NCBI GenBank assembly: GCA_027298025.1
Contig: JAPUGV010000093.1
Span: 1 to 40,480, forward strand
DNA: 40,480 nt
Reading direction: 5' to 3'
Source: Chloroflexota bacterium
GTDB taxonomy: Bacteria > Chloroflexota > Anaerolineae > Anaerolineales > E44-bin32
Below the pieces are notes generated by a model. That model had not been told where the DNA came from. It worked only from the letters and a program-made list of their open reading frames with translations, and did no database searches. Shown here piece after piece: positions 8,151 to 14,891 of the stretch. The translations under genes and the position numbers were made by a program. How positions within the stretch are numbered: the stretch's first letter is position 1; each line of letters opens with the position of its first letter.

Positions 8151-8179
8151 TTGACATCCACCCGGGAATCCTGTACGAT
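8151..8179 (+). promoter_or_regulatory. Sigma70-like promoter of the BMC operon
   Basis: TTGACA (8151-8156) is a perfect -35. A 17-base spacer leads to TACGAT (8174-8179), which matches the -10 consensus at four of six positions. The expected start site falls at about 8186, at the left edge of the palindrome described next. Confidence 0.75.
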
Positions 8180-8185
8180 ATAGCC

Positions 8186-8203
8186 TGTAATCCTAGGATT
8201 ACA
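8186..8203. promoter_or_regulatory. 18-bp perfect palindrome, probable GntR operator
   Basis: TGTAATCCTAGGATTACA is perfectly self-complementary over 18 bp. It covers the predicted transcription start, between the -10 and the regulator's start codon. A palindrome there would let the GntR protein block its own transcription and that of the whole BMC operon. Binding is inferred from position and symmetry. Confidence 0.75.
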
Positions 8204-8233
8204 AATAAGTCATAACGTTAGTAGAGGTGCAGT

Positions 8234-9010
8234 TTGTCGGTTCAACCCAACATCGATCGGGGTTCGCACGTCCCGTACTACCTACAGTTAAAGGAAGTGC
8301 TCACGGAGGGCATCCGGCAAGGAGACTGGGGACCTGGAGACCTGATTCCCAGCGAGGCGGAGCTAGGCAAATCCTTCGGAGTGAGCAGGACGGTCGTTCG
8401 TCAGGCGTTGAATGAGATGACCTACGATGGCCTGGTCGTACGACAGAAGGGTAAGGGCACCTTCGTGACGCAGCCAAAAATCAGCAGCCGAAGCCTGGTG
8501 CAGTCGCTGGAGGGCTTTTACGGCGAGATGGCGGAGCGCGGAGTACCGGTCCTGACTCAGGTGCTAGAACAGACTCTCGAGCCGGCCGATTCCGATATCG
8601 CGGCGAATCTCGAGCTGGAGGCGATGGCTCCGGTTGTGAAGCTGGTCCGTCTGCGCTTCGTCGAAGAGGAACCCATCGTGCTGGTCGAATCCCACCTGCC
8701 ATACGAGATGTGCCGCGATGTGATCAAGGCTGACTTCGAGCGGGGATCGCTGTATGCATTCTTGGAAGAGGAGTGCGGCCTTACCATCGGGCGCGGCTGG
8801 AGGCGGATCGAGGCCATCGCGGCGGATGAGGAAGTAGCTGCACGCTTGGCTGTGGATCTCGGCTCGCCCTTGATCCGCTTGAAGAGCGTCAGCTATACGC
8901 CGGAAGGGATACCGCTCGAATATTTCGACGCCCTGTTCCGGGGCGATCGAGCGAGATTTGAGGTCGAAATCGTAGACATCGCCGGGCATGGGGAGCGAAA
9001 GCGTGCGTGA
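8234..9010 (+). CDS. GntR family (HutC/UTRA) transcriptional regulator of the BMC operon
   Basis: The 258-residue protein has a winged-helix GntR DNA-binding domain (about 10-75): YYLQLKEVLTEGI, PGDLIPSEAELGKSFGVSRTVVRQAL, then the wing DGLVVRQKGKGTFV. A UTRA ligand-binding domain follows (about 85-250), with VKLVRLRFVEEEPIVLVESHLP and GIPLEYFDALFRGDRARFEVEI. UTRA domains usually sense small metabolites, often sugar phosphates. Here an intermediate of the encapsulated pathway is a reasonable ligand (inference). The start is TTG at 8234, with GAGGTG just upstream. It is the first gene of the operon, behind a promoter and palindrome, and overlaps the next gene, so it probably represses its own operon. 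Confidence 0.93.
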   Translation: MSVQPNIDRGSHVPYYLQLKEVLTEGIRQGDWGPGDLIPSEAELGKSFGVSRTVVRQALNEMTYDGLVVRQKGKGTFVTQPKISSRSLVQSLEGFYGEMAERGVPVLTQVLEQTLEPADSDIAANLELEAMAPVVKLVRLRFVEEEPIVLVESHLPYEMCRDVIKADFERGSLYAFLEEECGLTIGRGWRRIEAIAADEEVAARLAVDLGSPLIRLKSVSYTPEGIPLEYFDALFRGDRARFEVEIVDIAGHGERKRA

Positions 9011-9770
9011 AGATGAAGTACGCCGTATGGTTCGCCGAGTGGTCTTCCGCACCCTGGGCCGATCCCCACATTCGACCGATCCCCGCGCAAGGAACCTGGT
9101 GGCCGAATCGGACGTGGCGGCGATTGAGCGGGATGGGACACTCGATATTCCCGCGGGTGCGCTGGTTACTCCGTTGGCTCGGCAGGCGGCAATGGAGCGC
9201 AATGTCAGTCTGCGCACGCGCAATCCGCGTAAACGGCAGAACCCGCCGAATACTGGAGGGAGCTCGGGGATCCGGAATTCGAGTGCTCCGGCGGTGCGAG
9301 AAAACGTTGCCATTGGTGCGGATCACGGGGGTTACAAGTTGAAGGAAAACTTGAGGCGAAGCCTGGCGGAGTGGGGATATGTGGCCGTGGATTGCGGGAC
9401 CGACAGTTCTGAATCCGTGGACTATCCCGATTATGCCTTGGCGGTGGCTCAGATGGTGGCCAACGGGAGCGCCTGGCGAGGGGTGATGATCGATGGGGCC
9501 GGCATCGGATCCTGCATGGTGGCAATCAAAGTGCCTGGAGTGCGGGCCAGCATGTGCTACGACCAGGCCACCGCGATCAACAGTCGCGAGCACAACAATG
9601 CCAATCTGCTTACTTTGGGCGCCGCCTTGATCGGCACCGGGCTGGCCAGATCCATCCTGAAAACGTGGCTAGAGACGCCCTTTGCCGGCGGCCGCCATGC
9701 CGAGCGAGTCGACAAAATCGGTGATATCGAACGGCGGTACCTGCGCAGCGCAGTGCCTGTTCGAGGATGA
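8988..9770 (+). CDS. RpiB/LacAB-family sugar-phosphate isomerase with a long N-terminal extension (BMC cargo)
   Basis: Residues about 106-250 match ribose-5-phosphate isomerase B/Lac[47 protein letters not shown] and [11 protein letters not shown]. His202 and the Arg236-His237 pair are in the expected places. At the position of the E. coli RpiB catalytic Cys66 (ICGTGVG) this protein has IDGAGIG, so the general base would be Asp169 or another residue. Cys176 lies seven residues later. The first 105 residues are extra: an amphipathic basic segment ([17 protein letters not shown]), a segment [20 protein letters not shown], and a Pro/Asn/Ser linker. Such extensions can direct cargo into microcompartments. 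A GTG at 9003 behind GGGGAGCG is an alternative start. The gene overlaps GntR by 23 nt. Confidence 0.88.
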   Translation: MGSESVREDEVRRMVRRVVFRTLGRSPHSTDPRARNLVAESDVAAIERDGTLDIPAGALVTPLARQAAMERNVSLRTRNPRKRQNPPNTGGSSGIRNSSAPAVRENVAIGADHGGYKLKENLRRSLAEWGYVAVDCGTDSSESVDYPDYALAVAQMVANGSAWRGVMIDGAGIGSCMVAIKVPGVRASMCYDQATAINSREHNNANLLTLGAALIGTGLARSILKTWLETPFAGGRHAERVDKIGDIERRYLRSAVPVRG

Positions 9771-9777
9771 GCGGGGA

Positions 9778-10701
9778 ATGAATCAAACGATGACAGCGAT
9801 GGATAATGCAACCGTGGAGCGAGTAATCGAAGGCATCACGCGCCAGGTGTTGATCCTGGTTCAGGAAAGCTCCAACGGACACAACGGAAATGGCAGCAAG
9901 CGAAAGCTGTCTTCCAGTAATTTCGCGGATAGTATGCAGCCCGTTGTCGCCGCAGGCGCCGATCGGGTTGCGAGCACGCTCGGGGTCACACCGACCGACG
10001 GCAGAGTGGCGCACTTAATCGATCACACACTGCTTAAGCCGGATGCCTCTCAGGACGAGGTCGCACAGCTTGCCTATGAGGCGCGCAAATACAAGTTTGC
10101 CTCGGTCTGCATCAACCCCACCTACGTGAAGCTTTCCGCACAGCTGCTCAAGGGCAGCGGGGTAGACGTCTGCACGGTCGTTGGATTCCCGCTGGGAGCA
10201 ACCCCAACCGACGTAAAGGTCTTCGAAGCGCAGCAGGCGATCCGCGAAGGCGCCACAGAGATCGATATGGTGATCAATGTGGGCGCCCTTAAGTCAAAGG
10301 ACTACGAGCTGGTTGAGCGGGACATCGCCTCGGTTGTCCGCGCGTGCCATTCGGGCAACGCCCTGCTGAAGGTGATCATTGAGGCCGCTTTGCTGACCGA
10401 CGAAGAAAAGGTCGTGGCAAGCCAGCTCTCCAAGATTGCCGGGGCAGATTTCGTCAAGACCTCCACCGGGTTTGGTCCTGGCGGCGCCACGCCGGAGGAC
10501 GTTGCCCTGATGCGTCGCGTGGTTGGGCCAGACATCGGCGTCAAGGCCGCCGGCGGGATCAAGACCGCCGAGGACGTCCGCCGCATGATTGAGGCGGGAG
10601 CCTCGCGGATTGGAGCCAGCGCAAGCGTAAAGATCGTCGGCGGGACCCTTGGGATTCGCCAAGGACAGGCGGATGGAAAGGAGCAACCCTATGGCAGTTG
10701 A
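9778..10701 (+). CDS. deoC: Deoxyribose-phosphate aldolase with N-terminal encapsulation peptide (BMC signature enzyme)
   Basis: The 307-residue protein cleaves 2-deoxyribose-5-phosphate to glyceraldehyde-3-phosphate and acetaldehyde. Residues about 76-298 are the aldolase barrel. The Schiff-base Lys227 is in [16 protein letters not shown], the second catalytic Lys256 in [14 protein letters not shown], and Asp163 in [12 protein letters not shown]. The roughly 75 residues before the barrel are absent from ordinary DeoC. They begin with an amphipathic helix ([19 protein letters not shown], residues 11-29), then a Gly/Asn/Ser-rich linker, which is the classic layout of an encapsulation peptide. 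I chose the ATG at 9778, seven bases after the previous stop. The stop overlaps the next start, so translation is probably coupled. It makes the aldehyde the shell would retain. Confidence 0.95.
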   Translation: MNQTMTAMDNATVERVIEGITRQVLILVQESSNGHNGNGSKRKLSSSNFADSMQPVVAAGADRVASTLGVTPTDGRVAHLIDHTLLKPDASQDEVAQLAYEARKYKFASVCINPTYVKLSAQLLKGSGVDVCTVVGFPLGATPTDVKVFEAQQAIREGATEIDMVINVGALKSKDYELVERDIASVVRACHSGNALLKVIIEAALLTDEEKVVASQLSKIAGADFVKTSTGFGPGGATPEDVALMRRVVGPDIGVKAAGGIKTAEDVRRMIEAGASRIGASASVKIVGGTLGIRQGQADGKEQPYGS

Positions 10702-11329
10702 GCTGCGAACATACGTATTTTTAGACAGCCTGCAACCTCAGCACGCGGGGTTTCTTGGCACGGTTGCGCGAGGATTTCTCCCCTTGCCGAATGACACTTC
10801 GCTGTGGGTTGAGATCTCGCCCGGCATCGAAATCAACCGCATCACGGACATCGCGCTAAAGTCCACGAAGGTGCGACCGGGGATGCAGATCGTCGAGCGT
10901 CTCTACGGAATGTTGGAGGTGCACCACGAAGATCAGGCCGAGGTACGCGCAGCTGGAGAGGCGATTCTGGAAGCGTTAGAAGTAAAGGAATCGGACCGGC
11001 TCAAGCCGCGTGTGATATCCAGCCAGATCATTCGACACGTCGACGCGCACCAGGTGCAGCTCATCAACCGGCTCAGGCATGGCCACATGCTGCTGGCCGG
11101 CCAGACCTTGTATGTGCTGGAAGTCGAACCGGCCGCCTATGCGGCTCTGGCGGCAAACGAAGCTGAGAAGGCTGCCGACATTAATATTCTGGAAGTGCGT
11201 GCGTACGGCAGTTTTGGCAGAGTGTATCTGGGAGGCGAAGAACGAGACATCATGGCCGGCTACGGCGCTGCGGTTTCGGCCATTGAAGGTATCACCGGCC
11301 GAGAGGCCGGCGAGCAACGCCGCGCGTGA
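10691..11329 (+). CDS. BMC-T tandem-domain shell protein, double-stacking type
   Basis: The 212-residue protein carries two fused shell domains (about 1-100 and 105-205). Motifs such as [57 protein letters not shown] and [14 protein letters not shown] resemble the stacking trimers of the CsoS1D/BMC-T2-T3 group known from the Haliangium ochraceum shell. Trimers of this group stack face to face and have large gated pores, suited to bulky substrates or cofactors. I chose the ATG at 10691 because AAAGGAGC precedes it and the residues upstream are not shell-like. It overlaps the end of deoC by 11 nt. Confidence 0.92.
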   Translation: MAVELRTYVFLDSLQPQHAGFLGTVARGFLPLPNDTSLWVEISPGIEINRITDIALKSTKVRPGMQIVERLYGMLEVHHEDQAEVRAAGEAILEALEVKESDRLKPRVISSQIIRHVDAHQVQLINRLRHGHMLLAGQTLYVLEVEPAAYAALAANEAEKAADINILEVRAYGSFGRVYLGGEERDIMAGYGAAVSAIEGITGREAGEQRRA

Positions 11330-11360
11330 CGATCCGAATCAACGTTCGAAGGAGGCTCCA

Positions 11361-11681
11361 ATGGCAGAGCAATCAACAACCACTGAAGCACTAGGAATGA
11401 TCGAGACCAGGAGCTACCCCGCGATGGTCGAAGCCGCGGACGCCATGGTCAAAGCCGCCAGGGTCGAACTAGTAGCGTTCGAGTCGACCGGTGGAGGCCA
11501 GGTCACGGCGGTGGTACGCGGCGACGTAGCTGCTGTCAAGGCGGCGGTCGAAGCCGGCGCACGCGGTGCGGAGAAGGTCGGCGAAGTGATCGCCATCCAT
11601 GTGATCCCGCGCCCGCACGCCAACGTCGACAGCACGCTCCCATTGGGTCGCCAGCCCGGTGAGCAGGCCAAAGCGGCCTAA
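11361..11681 (+). CDS. BMC-H hexameric shell protein
   Basis: The 106-residue protein has one BMC domain: [50 protein letters not shown] and the edge motif [12 protein letters not shown]. The central pore loop reads STGGGQ, placing Ser/Thr/Gly residues around the channel. It is the only hexamer gene in the window, so it should form the main facet tile. A strong Shine-Dalgarno site (GAAGGAGG at 11348-11355) precedes the start and is better than those of its neighbours, fitting a need for many copies. It is followed by a long base-paired element before the pentamer gene. Confidence 0.96.
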   Translation: MAEQSTTTEALGMIETRSYPAMVEAADAMVKAARVELVAFESTGGGQVTAVVRGDVAAVKAAVEAGARGAEKVGEVIAIHVIPRPHANVDSTLPLGRQPGEQAKAA

Positions 11682-11694
11682 CTGAGCTCAAACC

Positions 11695-11821
11695 TGGGAC
11701 GGGACCCTCGACAGATCGGCGTAGCCGAATGCGAGCCTCGGGCGCAAGAGAGTCTGCCCAACGGCTCGACTGGTGGATGCTCGCCGATCACAATGCCGAC
11801 TTCGTACCGGATCCCGTCCCA
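11695..11821 (+). promoter_or_regulatory. Nested inverted repeats (127-nt structured RNA element) between BMC-H and BMC-P
   Basis: Four pairs of arms are nested in the correct order. TGGGACGGGACC (11695-11706) pairs with GGATCCCGTCCCA (11809-11821, one bulged A). GATCGGCG (11714-11721) pairs with CGCCGATC (11782-11789). CGAGCC (11732-11737) pairs with GGCTCG (11763-11768). GGGC (11740-11743) pairs with GCCC (11756-11759). The right end lies five bases before the AACGGAG ribosome site of the pentamer gene. It could protect the hexamer message or damp translation downstream. Local alternatives such as TCGGC-GTA-GCCGA also exist, so the fold needs computation. Confidence 0.6.
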
Positions 11822-11838
11822 ATGGAACGGAGTTCATC

Positions 11839-12138
11839 ATGTACCTAGGTAAAGTAGTCGGCACTCTGGTTGCCTCGCGCAAGGAGCCGTCGCTGGACGG
11901 CCTAAAGTTCCTAGTGTTGAAGCAGCTGGATGCCGAAGGTGAGGAGACCGGCGCCTACCGCGTCGCAGCTGATGCAGTCGGAGCGGGGCTGGGTGAGGTG
12001 GTGCTGTACGCCACTGGCAGCGCCGCCAGGCAGACCGTGGTTACTCACGAGCGCCCGTGTGATGGAGTGATCATGGCCATCGTCGATCAACTTGAGGTCG
12101 GCGGCGAACTCACTTACAACAAGGCGGAGGTCGGCTGA
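11839..12138 (+). CDS. BMC-P pentameric vertex protein 1 (EutN/CcmL family)
   Basis: The 99-residue protein starts with the family signature [23 protein letters not shown]. It continues with [41 protein letters not shown] and ends with [11 protein letters not shown], the usual beta-barrel of shell pentamers. Pentamers cap the twelve vertices of a polyhedral shell, so few copies are needed. The ATG at 11839 follows AACGGAG. Its stop overlaps the start of the aldehyde dehydrogenase gene (TGATG), which suggests coupled translation. It is one of three such proteins in the operon. Confidence 0.95.
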   Translation: MYLGKVVGTLVASRKEPSLDGLKFLVLKQLDAEGEETGAYRVAADAVGAGLGEVVLYATGSAARQTVVTHERPCDGVIMAIVDQLEVGGELTYNKAEVG

Positions 12139-13604
12139 TGTTGGAAAGCGCACAGATCGATGCCATCGTAGAGCAAGTCATGTCCGAGCTGAGTCAGGGA
12201 GAGCGGGTGCGTCACGGCCCCACGCCGGCGCCAGTTACAACCCTCGATCCCCCTGAGCCTACCCGATCACTACAGCACGGGGACAATCTCTTCCCGGACG
12301 TCGACAGCGCAGTAGCGGCAGCGCAGCGCGCCTTCGAGGCCCTGCAGGCGCTCCCGCTGGAAGTACGTGAGAGCATGATCTCGCAGATTCGGCGCCTCTC
12401 AAGGGAGAACGCGCAGGTCCTGGCCTACGAGGCCTGGAAAGAGACCGGCATGGGGCGCTACGAGGACAAGATCCAGAAGAATCTGCTTAACGCGAACAAG
12501 ACTCCCGGGACCGAAATCCTCACGCCTACTTCCTGGTCCGGGGATCGTGGCCTCACGCTCACGGAGTGGGCACCGTTCGGAGTGATCGGCGCCATCACGC
12601 CCAGCACCAACCCCACTTCGACCCCGATATGCAACACGATCGCTATGGTGGCGGCCGGCAACGCCATCGTCTTCAATGCACACCCTGGATCCAAAGGCGC
12701 CTCCAATCACACGGTTCAAATCATGAACGAGGCGATTGTGGAGGGCGGCGGACCCCCAAACTTGGTATGCGCGGTTGCAGAGCCCACGATCGAGACCGCG
12801 ACGGAGTTGATGCACCATAAAGGCGTCCGCATCTTGACCGTGACGGGTGGAATCGGAGTGGTGCGGGCGGCGATGGCCAGCGGCAAACGCGCAATCGCGG
12901 CCGGCCCCGGCAATCCGCCGGTTCTCGTGGACGAGACCGCGGACCTTGAGCAGGCAGGGCGCGACGTGGTCTTTGGTGCGTCGTTCGATAACAATATTAT
13001 CTGTACCGACGAGAAGACCCTCATCGCGGTCGACTCGATCGCTGATGAGCTCAAGCAGGTGATGGGTCGCTATGGAGCCTTCGAAATCGACGGTGAACAG
13101 CTCGACCGCCTGATGAAGGTGATCTATGAGGATGTTCCGCCTCCAGGCAGGCACGGCGTAATGAACAAGGCATTCATCGGCCAGAACGCCAACCTGATCC
13201 TGCGCGAGATCGGAATCGAAGCAGGAGACGAGGTTCGCCTCATCCTGGCGGACGTATCGAACGATCACCCACTGGTGTGGTCGGAGCAGATGATGCCGGT
13301 GTTTCCCTTGACTCGGGTCCGCAACGCGCAGGATGGCATACGTCTCGCGGTGGATTCCGAGCACGGCTTCCGGCATACGGCCGTGATCCACTCGAAGAAT
13401 ATCGACCACATGAGTGAGATGGCGCGCGCCATGAACACCAGCATCTTCGTCAAGAACGGTCCCTCCCTGGCCGGATTGGGCCTCGGCGGAGAAGGCTTTT
13501 GCTCCTTCACGATTGCCAGTCCCACCGGTGAGGGTCTGACAAACCCGCGCAGCTTCAGCCGTTTGCGACGCTGCGCCCTAGTGGATGCCTTCCGAATCGT
13601 GTGA
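12138..13604 (+). CDS. CoA-acylating aldehyde dehydrogenase (PduP/EutE-like) with encapsulation peptide
   Basis: The 488-residue enzyme oxidises an aldehyde to acyl-CoA with NAD+, here probably acetaldehyde from DeoC to acetyl-CoA. Landmarks are EWAPFGVIGAITPSTNPTSTPICNTIAMVAAGNAIVFN (cofactor fold), ILTVTGGIGVVRAAMASGKRAIAAGPGNPPVLVD, and Cys289 in FDNNIICTDEK, the thioester-forming residue. These match the BMC-type acylating family rather than ordinary aldehyde dehydrogenases. Residues 1-20 (ESAQIDAIVEQVMSELSQ) form an amphipathic helix followed by a Pro/Thr-rich linker, the usual encapsulation peptide. The NADH made must be recycled, but no alcohol dehydrogenase lies nearby. Start and stop both overlap neighbouring genes. 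Confidence 0.95.
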   Translation: MLESAQIDAIVEQVMSELSQGERVRHGPTPAPVTTLDPPEPTRSLQHGDNLFPDVDSAVAAAQRAFEALQALPLEVRESMISQIRRLSRENAQVLAYEAWKETGMGRYEDKIQKNLLNANKTPGTEILTPTSWSGDRGLTLTEWAPFGVIGAITPSTNPTSTPICNTIAMVAAGNAIVFNAHPGSKGASNHTVQIMNEAIVEGGGPPNLVCAVAEPTIETATELMHHKGVRILTVTGGIGVVRAAMASGKRAIAAGPGNPPVLVDETADLEQAGRDVVFGASFDNNIICTDEKTLIAVDSIADELKQVMGRYGAFEIDGEQLDRLMKVIYEDVPPPGRHGVMNKAFIGQNANLILREIGIEAGDEVRLILADVSNDHPLVWSEQMMPVFPLTRVRNAQDGIRLAVDSEHGFRHTAVIHSKNIDHMSEMARAMNTSIFVKNGPSLAGLGLGGEGFCSFTIASPTGEGLTNPRSFSRLRRCALVDAFRIV

Positions 13605-14188
13605 TGTTCGATCCATCGCTGTGCTTGATCGAATTCAGTAGCATCGCGGCCGGGATTCAAGCCGCCGATGCGATGGTCAAGCGCGCGCCCATCGATGTGA
13701 TCCAGGCCGGAACGGTTCAGCCGGGAAAGTATCTGGTGCTGGTCGGGGGCCTGACGGCGGATGTAGAAGAATCGCTGGCCGCGGGCCGGGAGGTTGGGGG
13801 CGAGGCGATCCTGGATATTGTTTATCTTCCGCAGGTGCATCCGGGGGTGGCAGAGGCGTTGCGCGGAAATCGTTCGCCTGAGCCGGCGGACGCGTTGGGA
13901 GTGTTAGAGACGACTTCCGTTGCGGCCGCTATCCGCGGGGCAGATGCGGGCCTTAAGGGCGCCGAAGTGCGCTTGGTCGAGGTGCGTCTTGCAGACGGCC
14001 TGGGCGGCAAGGGAGTTGTGTTGTTTTCAGGCATGGTGGCGGATGTCGAGATCGCAGTAGCCCTGGGCGTGGCCGCTCTGGAACGCCCGGCTCAGCTACT
14101 TCGCCAGGTGATAATCCCGCAGCTGCATAAAGAGATGTGGGACAACCTCTCGCAAGCCACCCGCTTCAGAGATCGGGTGGCCGCATGA
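13604..14188 (+). CDS. BMC-T tandem-domain shell protein, single-layer type
   Basis: The 194-residue protein holds two fused BMC domains. The first is at about 5-85 (LIEFSSIAAGIQAADAMVKRAPIDVI, VEESLAAGREVGGEAILDIVYLP). The second is at about 95-185 (ALGVLETTSVAAAIRGADAGLKGAEVRLV, VEIAVALGVAALER). It resembles the single-layer trimers related to PduT and to H. ochraceum BMC-T1. The pore loops read TVQPGKY and LADGLGGKG. No cysteine lies in either pore loop, so the iron-sulfur site of PduT is not expected. The ATG at 13604 overlaps the dehydrogenase stop; a GTG at 13601 is an alternative. The stop overlaps the next start. Confidence 0.92.
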   Translation: MFDPSLCLIEFSSIAAGIQAADAMVKRAPIDVIQAGTVQPGKYLVLVGGLTADVEESLAAGREVGGEAILDIVYLPQVHPGVAEALRGNRSPEPADALGVLETTSVAAAIRGADAGLKGAEVRLVEVRLADGLGGKGVVLFSGMVADVEIAVALGVAALERPAQLLRQVIIPQLHKEMWDNLSQATRFRDRVAA

Positions 14189-14514
14189 AATTCGCAAGGG
14201 TGCTGGGAACCGTGGTCGCCACACAGAAATATCGGGATTTGGAGGGCATCAAATTCTTGGTGGTCCAGCCGCTAAATGAGTACCTGCGGCCCAGTGGTCT
14301 GGCGGAGGTCGCGGCGGATGCCACGGCTCAGGCCGCGCCGGGAGAACTGGTGATCATGGTCGCCAGCCGTGAAGGAGCGCAGGCTCTTCCCGAAACCTTT
14401 GTGCCTGTGGATCTGGCTATTACGGGCATTGTCGATGAGGTTCATGCTCCCGAAGGTGGACGTCGAGCACTGGGAACCGCAATATGGCACCTCCCACTGG
14501 AGACCGAGGAATAA
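14185..14514 (+). CDS. BMC-P pentameric vertex protein 2 (EutN/CcmL family)
   Basis: The 109-residue protein begins MKFARVLGTVVATQKYRDLEGIKFLVVQPLNEYLRP. It has the family's middle section (PGELVIMVASREGAQALPE) and ends with LAITGIVDEV plus a 20-residue tail. It is the most divergent of the three pentamers, with a longer loop after the first strands and a C-terminal extension. The start at 14185 overlaps the BMC-T stop. It may take a distinct place in the shell or act as a minor variant of the vertex; this is inference. Confidence 0.92.
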   Translation: MKFARVLGTVVATQKYRDLEGIKFLVVQPLNEYLRPSGLAEVAADATAQAAPGELVIMVASREGAQALPETFVPVDLAITGIVDEVHAPEGGRRALGTAIWHLPLETEE

Positions 14515-14517
14515 CAC

Positions 14518-14790
14518 ATGTACATTGGTAAGGTGATTGGCACTGTGGTCGCCACCATCAAGATTTCCCACCTCGAGGGCCGCAAGCTGCTTATGGTCGA
14601 TCAGCTTGACCTCCAGGGGCAGGAAACCGGCGACTACGATATCGCGGTGGATGTGGTGCAGGCCGGGATCGGCGATACGGTGCTGGTCATCGACGAGGGC
14701 AATGGGGCGCGGCAGATCTTGGGGCTAGATCCGGGGGCCATTCGCGCAGTTGTCGTTGGAGTGGTCGACGAGGTGACTTTGATGAATTGA
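14518..14790 (+). CDS. BMC-P pentameric vertex protein 3 (EutN/CcmL family)
   Basis: The 90-residue protein starts MYIGKVIGTVVATIKISHLEGRKLLMVDQL and contains GDYDIAVDVVQAGIGDTVLVIDEGNGARQILG and AVVVGVVDEV. It is close to a minimal pentamer and more like vertex protein 1 than 2. It starts three bases after the previous stop, with GAGGAA upstream, and is the last gene before the operon's terminator. Confidence 0.95.
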   Translation: MYIGKVIGTVVATIKISHLEGRKLLMVDQLDLQGQETGDYDIAVDVVQAGIGDTVLVIDEGNGARQILGLDPGAIRAVVVGVVDEVTLMN

Positions 14791-14831
14791 AATTCGGCGC
14801 ACGCATATGGGGATGAATCGCTGAATAAACT

Positions 14832-14856
14832 GGAGCCCAGTCGGCTCCTTTTGGTT
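14832..14856. terminator. Intrinsic terminator of the BMC operon, probably bidirectional
   Basis: GGAGCC (14832-14837) pairs with GGCTCC (14843-14848) around a five-base loop, followed by TTTTGGTT. On the minus strand the same stem is followed by AGTTTATTC, so it may also end the convergent tpiA transcript. Confidence 0.8.
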
Positions 14857-14891
14857 CTGCAGACCGAGCGGCTAGCCTGGTGAACGGGTGA

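Noticed and set aside
8564-9593. Two long minus-strand frames (8564-9313 and 8889-9593)
   Set aside because: Both are antisense to the GntR and RpiB-like genes and have no recognisable features.
12399-13409. 336-codon minus-strand frame
   Set aside because: It is antisense to the aldehyde dehydrogenase; the His/Arg-rich content is typical of a shadow frame.
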